64,000 bases of DNA, taken from positions 1,054,001 through 1,118,000 of the forward strand of contig JADIZV010000001.1 in the NCBI GenBank assembly GCA_016704565.1. The letters are read 5' to 3'. Position 1 is the first letter of the stretch, and the number at the start of each line of letters is the position of its first letter. Source of the DNA: Candidatus Phosphoribacter baldrii. GTDB taxonomy: Bacteria; Actinomycetota; Actinomycetes; Actinomycetales; Dermatophilaceae. Below, piece after piece: positions 40,333 through 48,513 of the stretch. Both the position numbers and the translations under genes were made by a program. The notes below the pieces were generated by a model. The model was given only the letters and a program-made list of their open reading frames with translations, did not search any database and had not been told where the DNA came from.

Positions 40333-40369
40333 TTACACCTTACACCCTGACCTCTTACACCTTACACCC
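40333..40369 (-). promoter_or_regulatory. vapBC operator: two exact direct repeats
   Basis: TTACACCTTACACCC at 40333-40347 and again at 40355-40369 are 22 bp apart, two helical turns. They cover the vapB promoter and start. Each unit is itself a doubled TTACACC. Repeats of this kind suit ribbon-helix-helix antitoxins binding as paired dimers. Confidence 0.8.
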
Positions 40370-40387
40370 GCTGGGTGCGTAGGCCCG

Positions 40388-41173
40388 TCAACCGCCGTAG
40401 CTGCGCGCGAGTCCCGCCCGGGCGTCGCTCTGTATGCCGTAGGGCGCGATGGGATAGCGAAGACCGTTGCGGGACAACGCCTCCAACCCCGCGATCATCG
40501 TCGGCAGGAACTGCGGCGGCGTTGCCATGAGCAACTCGTCGTCGGCCACCCCGCCATAGCGCCGCTCGGCGTAACAGGGGATCGACACCGACGGCTCGCC
40601 CGTGGCCAGCGCTCGGCCCCACGAGTCGGCACACGCCGACTCGCCGACTGAGCCCATCGTCAGCTTGCGATAGCCCGACCATTGCAGCCCGTTGATCATC
40701 AGGACCATCTGTCCCGGCGTCGCATAGATGAGCACAACATCCGGCGGGTCGAGCCGTCCCGACGTCAGGGGGGAGACGACGACGCCGGCGTGGGCGGCAT
40801 ACGGGGCGGTGTCCATGGAGCGCTGGTGGGCGGCGGAGTCTTCGATCGTGGCGAACCACACGCCCGCCAATTCCCTTCCAGCAAGCCATTCCTCGTCGCG
40901 CGGGATCAACCCGAGGACGGCCGAGCACTGCTTCTGGACGAAGTCCGCGGCGGTCGCGCCGACGGTCCACCCCAGGCGCGTCGCCATCGCGACCACCTGG
41001 TCAAAGGTGTGTATGCCGTCCGGCCGCCGCAGCCGCGGCACCGCCTCCATGTCGGCGAGAGTGGCAAACCGGGACAGTCCGACGGGCGTGGTCTTGAGGC
41101 GGACGAGTCGGTTGAGGTCGGCGACGATCCCGGCCCAGTCGAGTGAGGTAGCGGGTTGCGCGGGGGTGCTCAT
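40388..41173 (-). CDS. DUF169 family protein
   Basis: A 261-residue DUF169 protein. Recognisable segments are LVRLKTTPVGLSRF, SACADSWGRALATGEPSVSIPCYAERRYGGVADDELLMATPP and the intervening VLIYATPGQMVLMINGLQW. Conserved cysteines lie in QKQCSA, ESACADS and IPCYAERR. The family is widespread in anaerobes and occurs near redox genes; its reaction is unknown. The ATG at 41173 begins the conserved part. It is divergent from the protoglobin gene. Confidence 0.82.
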   Translation of the reverse strand: MSTPAQPATSLDWAGIVADLNRLVRLKTTPVGLSRFATLADMEAVPRLRRPDGIHTFDQVVAMATRLGWTVGATAADFVQKQCSAVLGLIPRDEEWLAGRELAGVWFATIEDSAAHQRSMDTAPYAAHAGVVVSPLTSGRLDPPDVVLIYATPGQMVLMINGLQWSGYRKLTMGSVGESACADSWGRALATGEPSVSIPCYAERRYGGVADDELLMATPPQFLPTMIAGLEALSRNGLRYPIAPYGIQSDARAGLARSYGG

Positions 41174-41344
41174 GCCCCACGGTCCCGCCGACTCGGGCAC
41201 GGCGCAAGGCCCCGGGGCAACGCCCCTCGCGACCTCTGGGTGAGCCCCTGACCTGAGAGGGCCTGGTGCCGGGGCCTGGACAATTGACTCTCCCTGGCGC
41301 ATAGTAAGGATTCCTCATCAAAAACCGAGCCAGGAGGACCAGGC

Positions 41345-41932
41345 ATGACGCACATCCACGGGTACACCATGGGCCACTCCGCACACGCCGCAGAGGGAGC
41401 CGTGTCCGGCGCCGAGCTCGGGCAGCTGCGCGCGAGCGTCCTGTTCGGCGACGACGATCGCGCCGCCCTGCGCCGCGCCGGCGAGCTGCTCGACGACCAG
41501 ATCGAGGCCCTGCTCGATGTTTGGTATGGCTTCGTCGGCAGCCAGCCCCACCTGCTTGCGCAGTTCAGCAACCCGTCCGGTGCCCCGATCGTCGACTACC
41601 TCGACAAGGTCCGTGCCCGCTTCGGGCAGTGGGTCCGCGACACCTGCGCCGCCGACTACGGCGACGACTGGCTGGCCTACCAGCACGAGATCGGCCGCCG
41701 TCACGCCCGGGCCGCCAAGAACACCACGGACGGGGCTGACTCCACGGCATACGTGCCGATGCGCGACCTCATCGCGCTCATCGTGCCGATCACGGTGACG
41801 GTCCGTCCGTTCCTGGAGGGTCGCGCTACCGCGGACGACAACGTCGACGCCATGATGGGCGCGTGGCTCAAGGCGGTCGTGCTCAGCGTGGCGCTGTGGA
41901 CCCAGCCCTACGTCGCGGACGGGCAGTGGTAG
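41345..41932 (+). CDS. Protoglobin-family heme protein
   Basis: A 195-residue single-domain protoglobin (globin-coupled-sensor fold). The proximal His is in AYQHEIGRRHARAAKN (EIGRRH motif); VWYGFVGSQPHLLAQFS lies on the distal side. No output domain is fused, so it is probably an O2, NO or CO binder or carrier. A His-rich start (MTHIHGYTMGHSAHAAEG) precedes the fold. It overlaps the start of the Cys-rich MarR gene, suggesting a joint gas or redox response. Confidence 0.88.
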   Translation: MTHIHGYTMGHSAHAAEGAVSGAELGQLRASVLFGDDDRAALRRAGELLDDQIEALLDVWYGFVGSQPHLLAQFSNPSGAPIVDYLDKVRARFGQWVRDTCAADYGDDWLAYQHEIGRRHARAAKNTTDGADSTAYVPMRDLIALIVPITVTVRPFLEGRATADDNVDAMMGAWLKAVVLSVALWTQPYVADGQW

Positions 41933-42558
41933 CAGGCGATCCCTCCGCGACGATCACCGACGCCTTGGAGCGGCTCAGCCAGGTGCAGCGGGTCCTCCTC
42001 CAGCAGGTCTCGACCGCCCAGGGACTGAGTCCCATCCAGGTGCGCATCCTCGGGCTCGTGACGGCCGCGGCCGTGCGGCCGTCCGAGCTCGCAGGTCGGC
42101 TCGGGGTCACCCGCGCCACCGTGACCGACGCCGTGCGGGCGTTGGAGGGCAAGGGCCTCGTGGTCGTCGCGCCCGATCCGCACGACGGTCGCGGTCGCCT
42201 CCTGCAGATCACTGCGGACGGCCAGTCCGTGGCCGGTCGTGTCGCGTCCTGGGGTATGCCGGTCACCCACCACCTCGCGACTCTCCCGTTGGGCGACCAG
42301 GGGTCTGTGCTGGCAGGGCTGCTTGCGTTGCTCGCCGGGCTGCAGGCCGACGGGCTCGTGCCGCGGGCCAGGATGTGCCTCACCTGCCGGTTCTTCCGGC
42401 CGCCCACGGGTTCCGGCGAGCGCGGCCGTTCGGCGGCAGCAACGGCCTCGACGGGCCGGGCCGATTCCCCAGGGGTCGCCCGCTGCGAGCTGCTCGGGGC
42501 CGACTTGCCGGACACCGCGCTGCGACTGGACTGCCCCGAACACCAGGCCGCCGGCTGA
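41926..42558 (+). CDS. MarR-family regulator with a C-terminal four-cysteine domain
   Basis: A 210-residue regulator. Residues of about 10-140 are a MarR winged helix (LSPIQVRILGLVTAAAVRPSELAGRLGVTRATVTDAVRALEGKGLV). The C-terminal 60 residues hold CLTCRFF ... CELLG ... DCPEH, a C-x2-C plus two more Cys that look like a metal or iron-sulfur site. The GTG at 41926 overlaps the protoglobin end. The pairing suggests control by NO, O2 or redox state (inference). Confidence 0.82.
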   Translation: MVAGDPSATITDALERLSQVQRVLLQQVSTAQGLSPIQVRILGLVTAAAVRPSELAGRLGVTRATVTDAVRALEGKGLVVVAPDPHDGRGRLLQITADGQSVAGRVASWGMPVTHHLATLPLGDQGSVLAGLLALLAGLQADGLVPRARMCLTCRFFRPPTGSGERGRSAAATASTGRADSPGVARCELLGADLPDTALRLDCPEHQAAG

Positions 42559-43212
42559 TCAGTCGAGCGGGCCGTCGGCGACCCACGTGACGTCCGTGTC
42601 GCTCGGATCCCGTTGCGGCGGAGTGCCGTTGACAATGAGCCGGGCTCGCGTCCACGGCCGGTCCGCGGCGATGAACGGGTCCTCGGACCGGGCCCACTCG
42701 TCCCAGAACGCCTCGGCCTGCTCCGGACTCCGACCCAGCACGACGTCCCTGGCCAGGCCCCGCCCCCGAGCCTCGGTGGGGTCGGACTGGACCCAGACAA
42801 CGAGATCGGCGTGGGCGGCCAACTCGGCCCGACTCGCTCCGACACCTTCGACGACCAGGAAGCGACCCGCGGGCACCTCGATCGCTCCGGGCCGGTCCCT
42901 GGCGACCCACGCCGGCGGCCGGAAGACCACTGGATCGCCGCGCCGCCACGGCTCAAGAACGCCGCCGACGAGTAGGTCGGCCCAGTCGATCGGGTGGTGA
43001 TGCCAGGCGATGTCGTCAGTGTGCACCACCGTGGCGTCCACCAGCCCGGCCAACCGGCCCGCGAAGGTCGACTTCCCGCCGCCGCTGCGGCCGTCGACGA
43101 GGATGAGCGGCGCCCGATCGACGGGGAGCACCGCCTGGACCCGGGTCCGCAAGCCCGAGTCCTCCACTGGCTCCCACGCCGTGACCGCGGGCTCTTCCGG
43201 CCACCACCTCAT
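42559..43212 (-). CDS. P-loop nucleoside kinase-like ATPase (uridine kinase family)
   Basis: A 217-residue kinase-like protein. Walker A is LVDGRSGGGKSTFAGRL; then VVHTDDIAWHHHPIDWADLL and FLVVEGVGASRAELAAHADLVVWVQSDPTEARGRGLARD, as in uridine kinase/adenylylsulfate kinase-like proteins. The substrate is unproven. The ATG at 43212 follows a CATACT -10 (itself part of a dispersed octamer) by six bases, suggesting a leaderless message. It is convergent with the MarR gene, with no gap. Confidence 0.8.
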   Translation of the reverse strand: MRWWPEEPAVTAWEPVEDSGLRTRVQAVLPVDRAPLILVDGRSGGGKSTFAGRLAGLVDATVVHTDDIAWHHHPIDWADLLVGGVLEPWRRGDPVVFRPPAWVARDRPGAIEVPAGRFLVVEGVGASRAELAAHADLVVWVQSDPTEARGRGLARDVVLGRSPEQAEAFWDEWARSEDPFIAADRPWTRARLIVNGTPPQRDPSDTDVTWVADGPLD

Positions 43213-43361
43213 CCCGGCAGTATGCCGCCCGCACCGGCAGAGACCGCCGCCGGGCGGGGGCTGGCTGCACGGCATACGGACGATCTGACCTGCGTGGCAC
43301 CTGGCCCCGGTAGCCTGGGACGTCGCCTCGGCGACCACCTCGCGAAGGGAAGGACCCGCGC

Positions 43362-44669
43362 ATGCCCGCAGTCGTCCTCGTCGGTGCCCAGTGGGGCGAC
43401 GAAGGCAAGGGGAAGGCCACCGACCTGCTCGGCCGCCGCGTCGACTACGTCGTGAAGTTCAACGGCGGCAACAACGCCGGCCACACGGTCGTCATCGAGC
43501 AACCCGACGGCGGCGCCCAGAAATACGCCCTGCACCTGCTCCCCTCGGGCATCCTCTCCCCGACGTGCACGCCCGTCATCGGCAACGGGGTCGTGATCGA
43601 CCTGGAGGTGCTCTTCCGCGAGATCGATGGGCTCAACGCTCGCGGCGTCGACACGTCCAAGCTCATCGTCAGCGCCGACGCGCACATCATCACGCCCTAC
43701 AACCGGGTCCTCGACAAGGTCACCGAGCGCTTCCTCGGCGCGCGCAAGATTGGCACCACCGGCCGCGGCATCGGCCCGACCTACGCGGACAAGATGTCTC
43801 GCACCGGGATTCGCGTCCAGGACCTCTTCGACCGGCACATCCTCGAGCAGAAGGTCGAGGCCGCGCTGCGGTTCAAGAACCAGGTGCTCGCCAAGATCTA
43901 CAACCGGCGCGCGATCTCGGCCGCCGACGTGGTCACCGAGCTCGAGTCGTATGCCGCCCGCCTGGCTCCCATGGTCCGTGACACGTCGTTGGTCCTCAAG
44001 GAAGCGCTCGACCGGGGCGAGACGGTGCTGCTCGAAGCCGGTCAGGCGACGCTGCTCGACGTCGACTTCGGGACCTATCCGTTTGTCACCTCGTCCAACG
44101 CGACCGCCGGCGGGGCCTGCACCGGATCGGGCATCCCGCCCACCCGGGTGGCGCGGGTCATCGCGATCCTCAAGGCTTACACGACGCGCGTGGGGGAGGG
44201 GCCTTTCCCCACCGAGTTGTTTGACGCCAACGGCGAGTTCCTGCGCAAGGTCGGCACCGAATACGGCACGACGACCGGCCGCCCCCGCCGCTGCGGCTGG
44301 ATGGACACGGTGATCGGCCGCTACGCCACCCGCATCAACGGGGTCACCGACTTCGTTGTGACCAAGCTCGACGTGCTCACCGGCCTGGACGAGGTGCCGA
44401 TCTGCGTCGCCTACGACGTCGACGGGGTCCGGCACGATGAGATGCCGGTCAACCAGAGCGACTTCCACCACGCCAAGCCGATCTACGAGACGATGCCCGG
44501 CTGGTGGGAGGACATCACCGGGTGTCGCACCTTCGAGGAGCTGCCCGCCAACGCCCAGGCCTACGTCTTGCGCGTCGAGGAGCTCATCGGTGCCCGGGTG
44601 TCCGCGATCGGCGTCGGTCCCGGCCGCGACGCCATCATCGTCCGCCACGACCTGCTCGGCGAGGACTGA
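43362..44669 (+). CDS. purA: Adenylosuccinate synthetase
   Basis: A 435-residue GTP-dependent enzyme joining IMP and aspartate in AMP synthesis. The N-terminal [14 protein letters not shown] carries the catalytic Asp and P-loop. [27 protein letters not shown] and [31 protein letters not shown] are strongly conserved. GAAGGGAAGG precedes the ATG. It is monocistronic, ending at a strong bidirectional terminator. Confidence 0.97.
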   Translation: MPAVVLVGAQWGDEGKGKATDLLGRRVDYVVKFNGGNNAGHTVVIEQPDGGAQKYALHLLPSGILSPTCTPVIGNGVVIDLEVLFREIDGLNARGVDTSKLIVSADAHIITPYNRVLDKVTERFLGARKIGTTGRGIGPTYADKMSRTGIRVQDLFDRHILEQKVEAALRFKNQVLAKIYNRRAISAADVVTELESYAARLAPMVRDTSLVLKEALDRGETVLLEAGQATLLDVDFGTYPFVTSSNATAGGACTGSGIPPTRVARVIAILKAYTTRVGEGPFPTELFDANGEFLRKVGTEYGTTTGRPRRCGWMDTVIGRYATRINGVTDFVVTKLDVLTGLDEVPICVAYDVDGVRHDEMPVNQSDFHHAKPIYETMPGWWEDITGCRTFEELPANAQAYVLRVEELIGARVSAIGVGPGRDAIIVRHDLLGED

Positions 44670-44735
44670 CCCACGACGGATGCCGCTCGCCTGGGGCACG
44701 GCATACGGGTGAGTCCGCGCACGTGAGCACAGCGC

Positions 44736-44766
44736 AAGGGGCCGGGTCACGTGGACCCGGCCCCTT
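44736..44766. terminator. Bidirectional terminator, purA / surface protein
   Basis: Perfect 13-bp arms AAGGGGCCGGGTC (44736-44748) and GACCCGGCCCCTT (44754-44766) with loop ACGTG, between the convergent stops at 44669 and 44781. Confidence 0.9.
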
Positions 44767-44780
44767 GGCGTTCCGCTGGA

Positions 44781-47700
44781 TCAGCGGGTGGTGTGCTTCT
44801 CGCGACGCCGGGTCAGGACGACCAGCACGCCACCCAGGAGGATGGCCAGCAGACCGAAGAGCACGAGCGGGCCGGACTCGCTACCGGTGGCCGGCAGCAC
44901 GGTCTTGGACGCCTTCACCGTGACGATGTTGGAGGTCACCCTCGTCGTCGTCTCGGTCGACATGGCGGCGCCGACGTTGTCGCCCTGCCATGAGTAGGTC
45001 GTGCCGGGCGCAACCTCGGGGGCCGCGTCGACGTTGACGTCGAAGACGAGGAAGACGGACGTGCCCGGCAGCATCTCTGCGACGACCATGGTCACCGTGC
45101 GTGTCGCCGCGTCGTAGGTGGCCGTGCAGGACGCGACCTCCTCAAGGCAGGTTGCGCTGCCATCGACGTAGGTGACGCCAACGGGCAACGTATCCGTGAC
45201 CGTGACGTTGGCCTGCGGAGCGTTGCCGGTCGCGGTGACCTCGAGCAGGTAGGACACGCTGTCACCGAAGTCGACCGTGCCGTCGGTCAGCGCCAAGCCC
45301 TCGCCGGCGGCTTCGTATGCCGCCTTGGTGAGAGTCAGCCCGTAGACCTTCTTGATGTTGACGAAGACTCCGGCGTCGGCCGGATCGGCTGAGGCAGCGA
45401 CCGTGACCTCGTGGACCGTCTCGTCGATGAGGTAACCGTCCGGAGCGGAGATCTCGGTGAGGGTGTAGTCACCGAAGATCAAGTCGGCGACGTGGAAGTA
45501 GCCGGGACGCTCGTCCTCGTCCCACCCCTCGTAGCCCGGCTGACCGGTGTAGTCCTCGACGGTGAAGCAGTAGCCCTCGGCGATGTTCTCGCAGATCTCG
45601 AAGGTGGCGCCGCCAAGGATCGCTCCCGCGTCGTCCTTCTTGACCCACGTCATCCGGCCGTTTTGGTAGTTCTCGATGGCTCCGAAGTCGAAGACCTCCT
45701 GGCCTGAGCTGATGGTCAGGGTGATCGGGTCCGCGATGATGAGATACCCGACCGGGGGGTCCCGCTCAATGAGCGTCCAGTCGCCGGGGGCGAGACCGAG
45801 GACGGCGAATGCACCCGCCGCTGGGTCGACGTCCGGGCCCGCACATTCTTCGGCCGACGCGGCAACGCAGTCGGTGACGATGATGAACTGGCCGTCGGGG
45901 CCGTAGAGCTCCCACGACGAACCCGCCAGCAGGAGTTCGTGGTCGAACTCGTCCACCTTCTGCCAGGTCGCCACGACAAGCTTGTTGGTGATCGCGCCCT
46001 CGGTTACCTGGATAGTCCCCTGGACCGACGGGTCAACCGTGAAGGGGTGCTCGGTCGGGTCGAGGTAGTAGCCAGCCGGGACCGCCGTCTCGACGAGCGT
46101 GTAGCTCCCGGCGGACAGGTAGTAGACGAGGAACGCGCCCGCGAGCGGGTCCATGTCCCGGCCGGCGCACGGCGCTGCCACACAGTCGTCAACGGTGATC
46201 GAGGCTCCCTCGGCGGGCACGATCGACCAGGAGGTGCCGCCCAACGGGTTGCCGTCCGGGCCGACCTTCGTCCAAGAGACCGACGTGGGGACGTTGGCGA
46301 TACCGGGGGTGAACGTGGTGGCCCGGTTGGACTCGATGCTCACCACATAGGTGGTCGTGTTGATGCGGTAGCCGGCGGGCGCGCCGACTTCAGTCATGCT
46401 GTAGTCACCCTGCAGCAGCCCCAGGACGAGGAACTCACCCGGGTCCGGGTCCATGTCGGGACCAGCACAAGGCGCGGTTACGCAATCGGCCACGGTGAGG
46501 TCGGTCGACGGCCCGACCAGCTTCCAGGTCGTGCCCCCAAGGGCGGCGCCGGTGTGGGAGTCGATCTTGGTCCAAGCGAGCGACGGCGGGTCGTCATTGG
46601 TGATCGTGCAGTTCGCGCTACCGAAGTCGGGGATCGTGACAGAGCTGACTCCGACCAGTGGGCTGCCGACCGTGCCGTCGGCCGCCGTGACCACGCAGGT
46701 CCACGAGGACGCGATGTACCCCGTCGGTCCGCCGGACTCGGAGAGGGTGTAGGTCCCGGCCGCCACGAGGGAGCTGAGACCGGTCGTGGTGGTGGTCGGG
46801 TCTGGGTCGGTGCCGGTCAGCGCCACGGTGGCCCCGAGCGTCGCCGTGAGCGTGAACTCGGTGCCCTTGGCCGTTCCGCCGCTGTCGTTGATCACGGACT
46901 TGTTCAGCGTCAGTGACGTCGCCTGGTTGACCAGGGTGCAATGAGCCGGGATGGCCCCGGGGATCGTGGCTGCGGCGATCGGGAAGAACGCACCCTCCTG
47001 GGCCACGCCGTCAACGACGAGGTCGAAGGTCACCGGTGCTCCGACGATGGGGTCGTAGGTCCTACAGGACAGGTCCCAGAGCCGAACCCCGGTCGGAAGG
47101 TTGGCGGTCAACTCCTCGATGACGTAGTCCGGCTCTGCCACCACGTTGGTGTAGGTCTGAGTCTCGCCGGCATGAATCGCGGCGTCGATCTGCATGACGC
47201 CGGTCGCATCGTTGGCTGCACCAGTCGTATAGGTCGGCGTGACCGTTGCGCCCGTGCTGCTCGTGACCGTCAGAGGGTTAGTGCCGGTGGTGTGCCCGAT
47301 CGAGTGCGAGTCGACCTGGGTGACGCTGTAGTCGAACGTCGTCGTGGACGGCACAGCGCCAACGGTCTGCTTGGTCACGAGGAGTTGCTGGCAGGTGTTC
47401 AGGGTGAGTGGCGCCGGCTGCACGACATCGGCGAGCCCGGCCTCGGAGTTGGCGTTGCCGTTGCGGCTCAAGGCCCAGCCCGTCGTCAAGCTGTCACAAC
47501 TCGCCTCGGGCAGGAGACCCGACTCGGTGAGGTCTACGGCCAACTCTCCGAACGTACCGTTGTTCGCGGTGGCGCCGGCTGGAACCAAACTGGTCTTGCC
47601 GAATGCCGCTTCGTACACCAGCGTGGCACCCGGCTGCCAGGCGCTCCCATCCCACGTGTAGAGGAGCACCTCGATGAGTCCCGAGCTGGGATCGAAGTGG

Positions 47701-48251
47701 TAGTTGACGAGGTGCTTGCGTCCCGTCGCGTCGTTGAGCATGAGGTAGAGCTGCGCCTGCCCGGTTGCTTCGTAGGCGCGGTCCCAGCCCATGTAGAGGA
47801 TCGTGTGGTACTGACCGCTGACGTTCACGACCTCGTAGGCCACCGCCGCACGGCAGAGGTCGTCGTTCTTGTCTGGCCCACCGTCGACGATCGGCCACAA
47901 GAGGTCATTGAGTTGAGTCCCCGGCTTGAATCGCGTGTCGGGCGTGGTCACTGTCCCGCCAGTGCATGCATCCAGGGCGTGGGTCTCGGCGATGATCCCG
48001 GACGAGGTCGGTGTCCCTGCTGGATACGGGCCATAGGTGGTCGCGTTGTTGCCGAGCACCCCCTCCCAATCCCACACCCCGGCGTCGTCGCCATCGATCT
48101 CGAAGTTGGTCGTGACCGATGCGACGGTCGCAGCGGAGACCTGTGGGGTGGTGACCGCGATGAATGCCAGAGGGATCACGAGCGAAGCGCCCGCGATCAT
48201 CCCGAGGCGCTGGCGGAAGGATCCACGAGAGGACAGGGCGGAGGCAGTCAT
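44781..48251 (-). CDS. LPxTG-anchored surface protein with Cna-B/SpaA repeats
   Basis: A 1156-residue secreted protein. It has a signal peptide (GMIAGASLVIPLAFIAVTT ... VSA), an N-terminal adhesin-like region of about 450 residues, then at least four SpaA/Cna-B-type domains that start LAWTKIDSHTGAALGG, VSWTKVGPDGNPLGG, ATWQKVDEFDHELL and MTWVKKDDAGAILGG. Several share a DCV..PCAG.DMDP insert and end in P.GY. A DUF11-like domain (SVSYLLEVTATGNAPQANVTVTDTLP) follows, then LPATG, a hydrophobic helix and RRREK. A sortase would link it to the wall; it could be a pilin or adhesin, but no sortase gene is nearby. Only one octamer lies in its 3.5 kb, at 45315, and none in 45323-48251. Confidence 0.92.
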   Translation of the reverse strand: MTASALSSRGSFRQRLGMIAGASLVIPLAFIAVTTPQVSAATVASVTTNFEIDGDDAGVWDWEGVLGNNATTYGPYPAGTPTSSGIIAETHALDACTGGTVTTPDTRFKPGTQLNDLLWPIVDGGPDKNDDLCRAAVAYEVVNVSGQYHTILYMGWDRAYEATGQAQLYLMLNDATGRKHLVNYHFDPSSGLIEVLLYTWDGSAWQPGATLVYEAAFGKTSLVPAGATANNGTFGELAVDLTESGLLPEASCDSLTTGWALSRNGNANSEAGLADVVQPAPLTLNTCQQLLVTKQTVGAVPSTTTFDYSVTQVDSHSIGHTTGTNPLTVTSSTGATVTPTYTTGAANDATGVMQIDAAIHAGETQTYTNVVAEPDYVIEELTANLPTGVRLWDLSCRTYDPIVGAPVTFDLVVDGVAQEGAFFPIAAATIPGAIPAHCTLVNQATSLTLNKSVINDSGGTAKGTEFTLTATLGATVALTGTDPDPTTTTTGLSSLVAAGTYTLSESGGPTGYIASSWTCVVTAADGTVGSPLVGVSSVTIPDFGSANCTITNDDPPSLAWTKIDSHTGAALGGTTWKLVGPSTDLTVADCVTAPCAGPDMDPDPGEFLVLGLLQGDYSMTEVGAPAGYRINTTTYVVSIESNRATTFTPGIANVPTSVSWTKVGPDGNPLGGTSWSIVPAEGASITVDDCVAAPCAGRDMDPLAGAFLVYYLSAGSYTLVETAVPAGYYLDPTEHPFTVDPSVQGTIQVTEGAITNKLVVATWQKVDEFDHELLLAGSSWELYGPDGQFIIVTDCVAASAEECAGPDVDPAAGAFAVLGLAPGDWTLIERDPPVGYLIIADPITLTISSGQEVFDFGAIENYQNGRMTWVKKDDAGAILGGATFEICENIAEGYCFTVEDYTGQPGYEGWDEDERPGYFHVADLIFGDYTLTEISAPDGYLIDETVHEVTVAASADPADAGVFVNIKKVYGLTLTKAAYEAAGEGLALTDGTVDFGDSVSYLLEVTATGNAPQANVTVTDTLPVGVTYVDGSATCLEEVASCTATYDAATRTVTMVVAEMLPGTSVFLVFDVNVDAAPEVAPGTTYSWQGDNVGAAMSTETTTRVTSNIVTVKASKTVLPATGSESGPLVLFGLLAILLGGVLVVLTRRREKHTTR

Positions 48252-48513
48252 GACGAACCCGTTCGCGTCGTCGGTTCAGGCGAGGGAGGCATCGCCCGAT
48301 GGCCAGCCAGAGACCCCCGCCACTGGCTAGCACCGATAAAGCTACGGCCGACCGAGTGAGCCGTCAGGGGATCCCGGGAAATCCCCGGCGCCCGTTACCA
48401 CAGCGTGATCAGAACCTCGTCCGAATGGGTGAGACAAATCGCCCACCAAGCCCACTGCTTGTCACCCGTCGTGAAACGCAGCGCCCGCCCACCAGGCAAT
48501 GACGCTCACCGCA

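Noticed and set aside
46941..48359. 470-codon plus-strand frame opposite the surface protein gene
   Set aside because: It has no recognisable domain, while the other strand has signal peptide, Cna-B domains and LPxTG in order.
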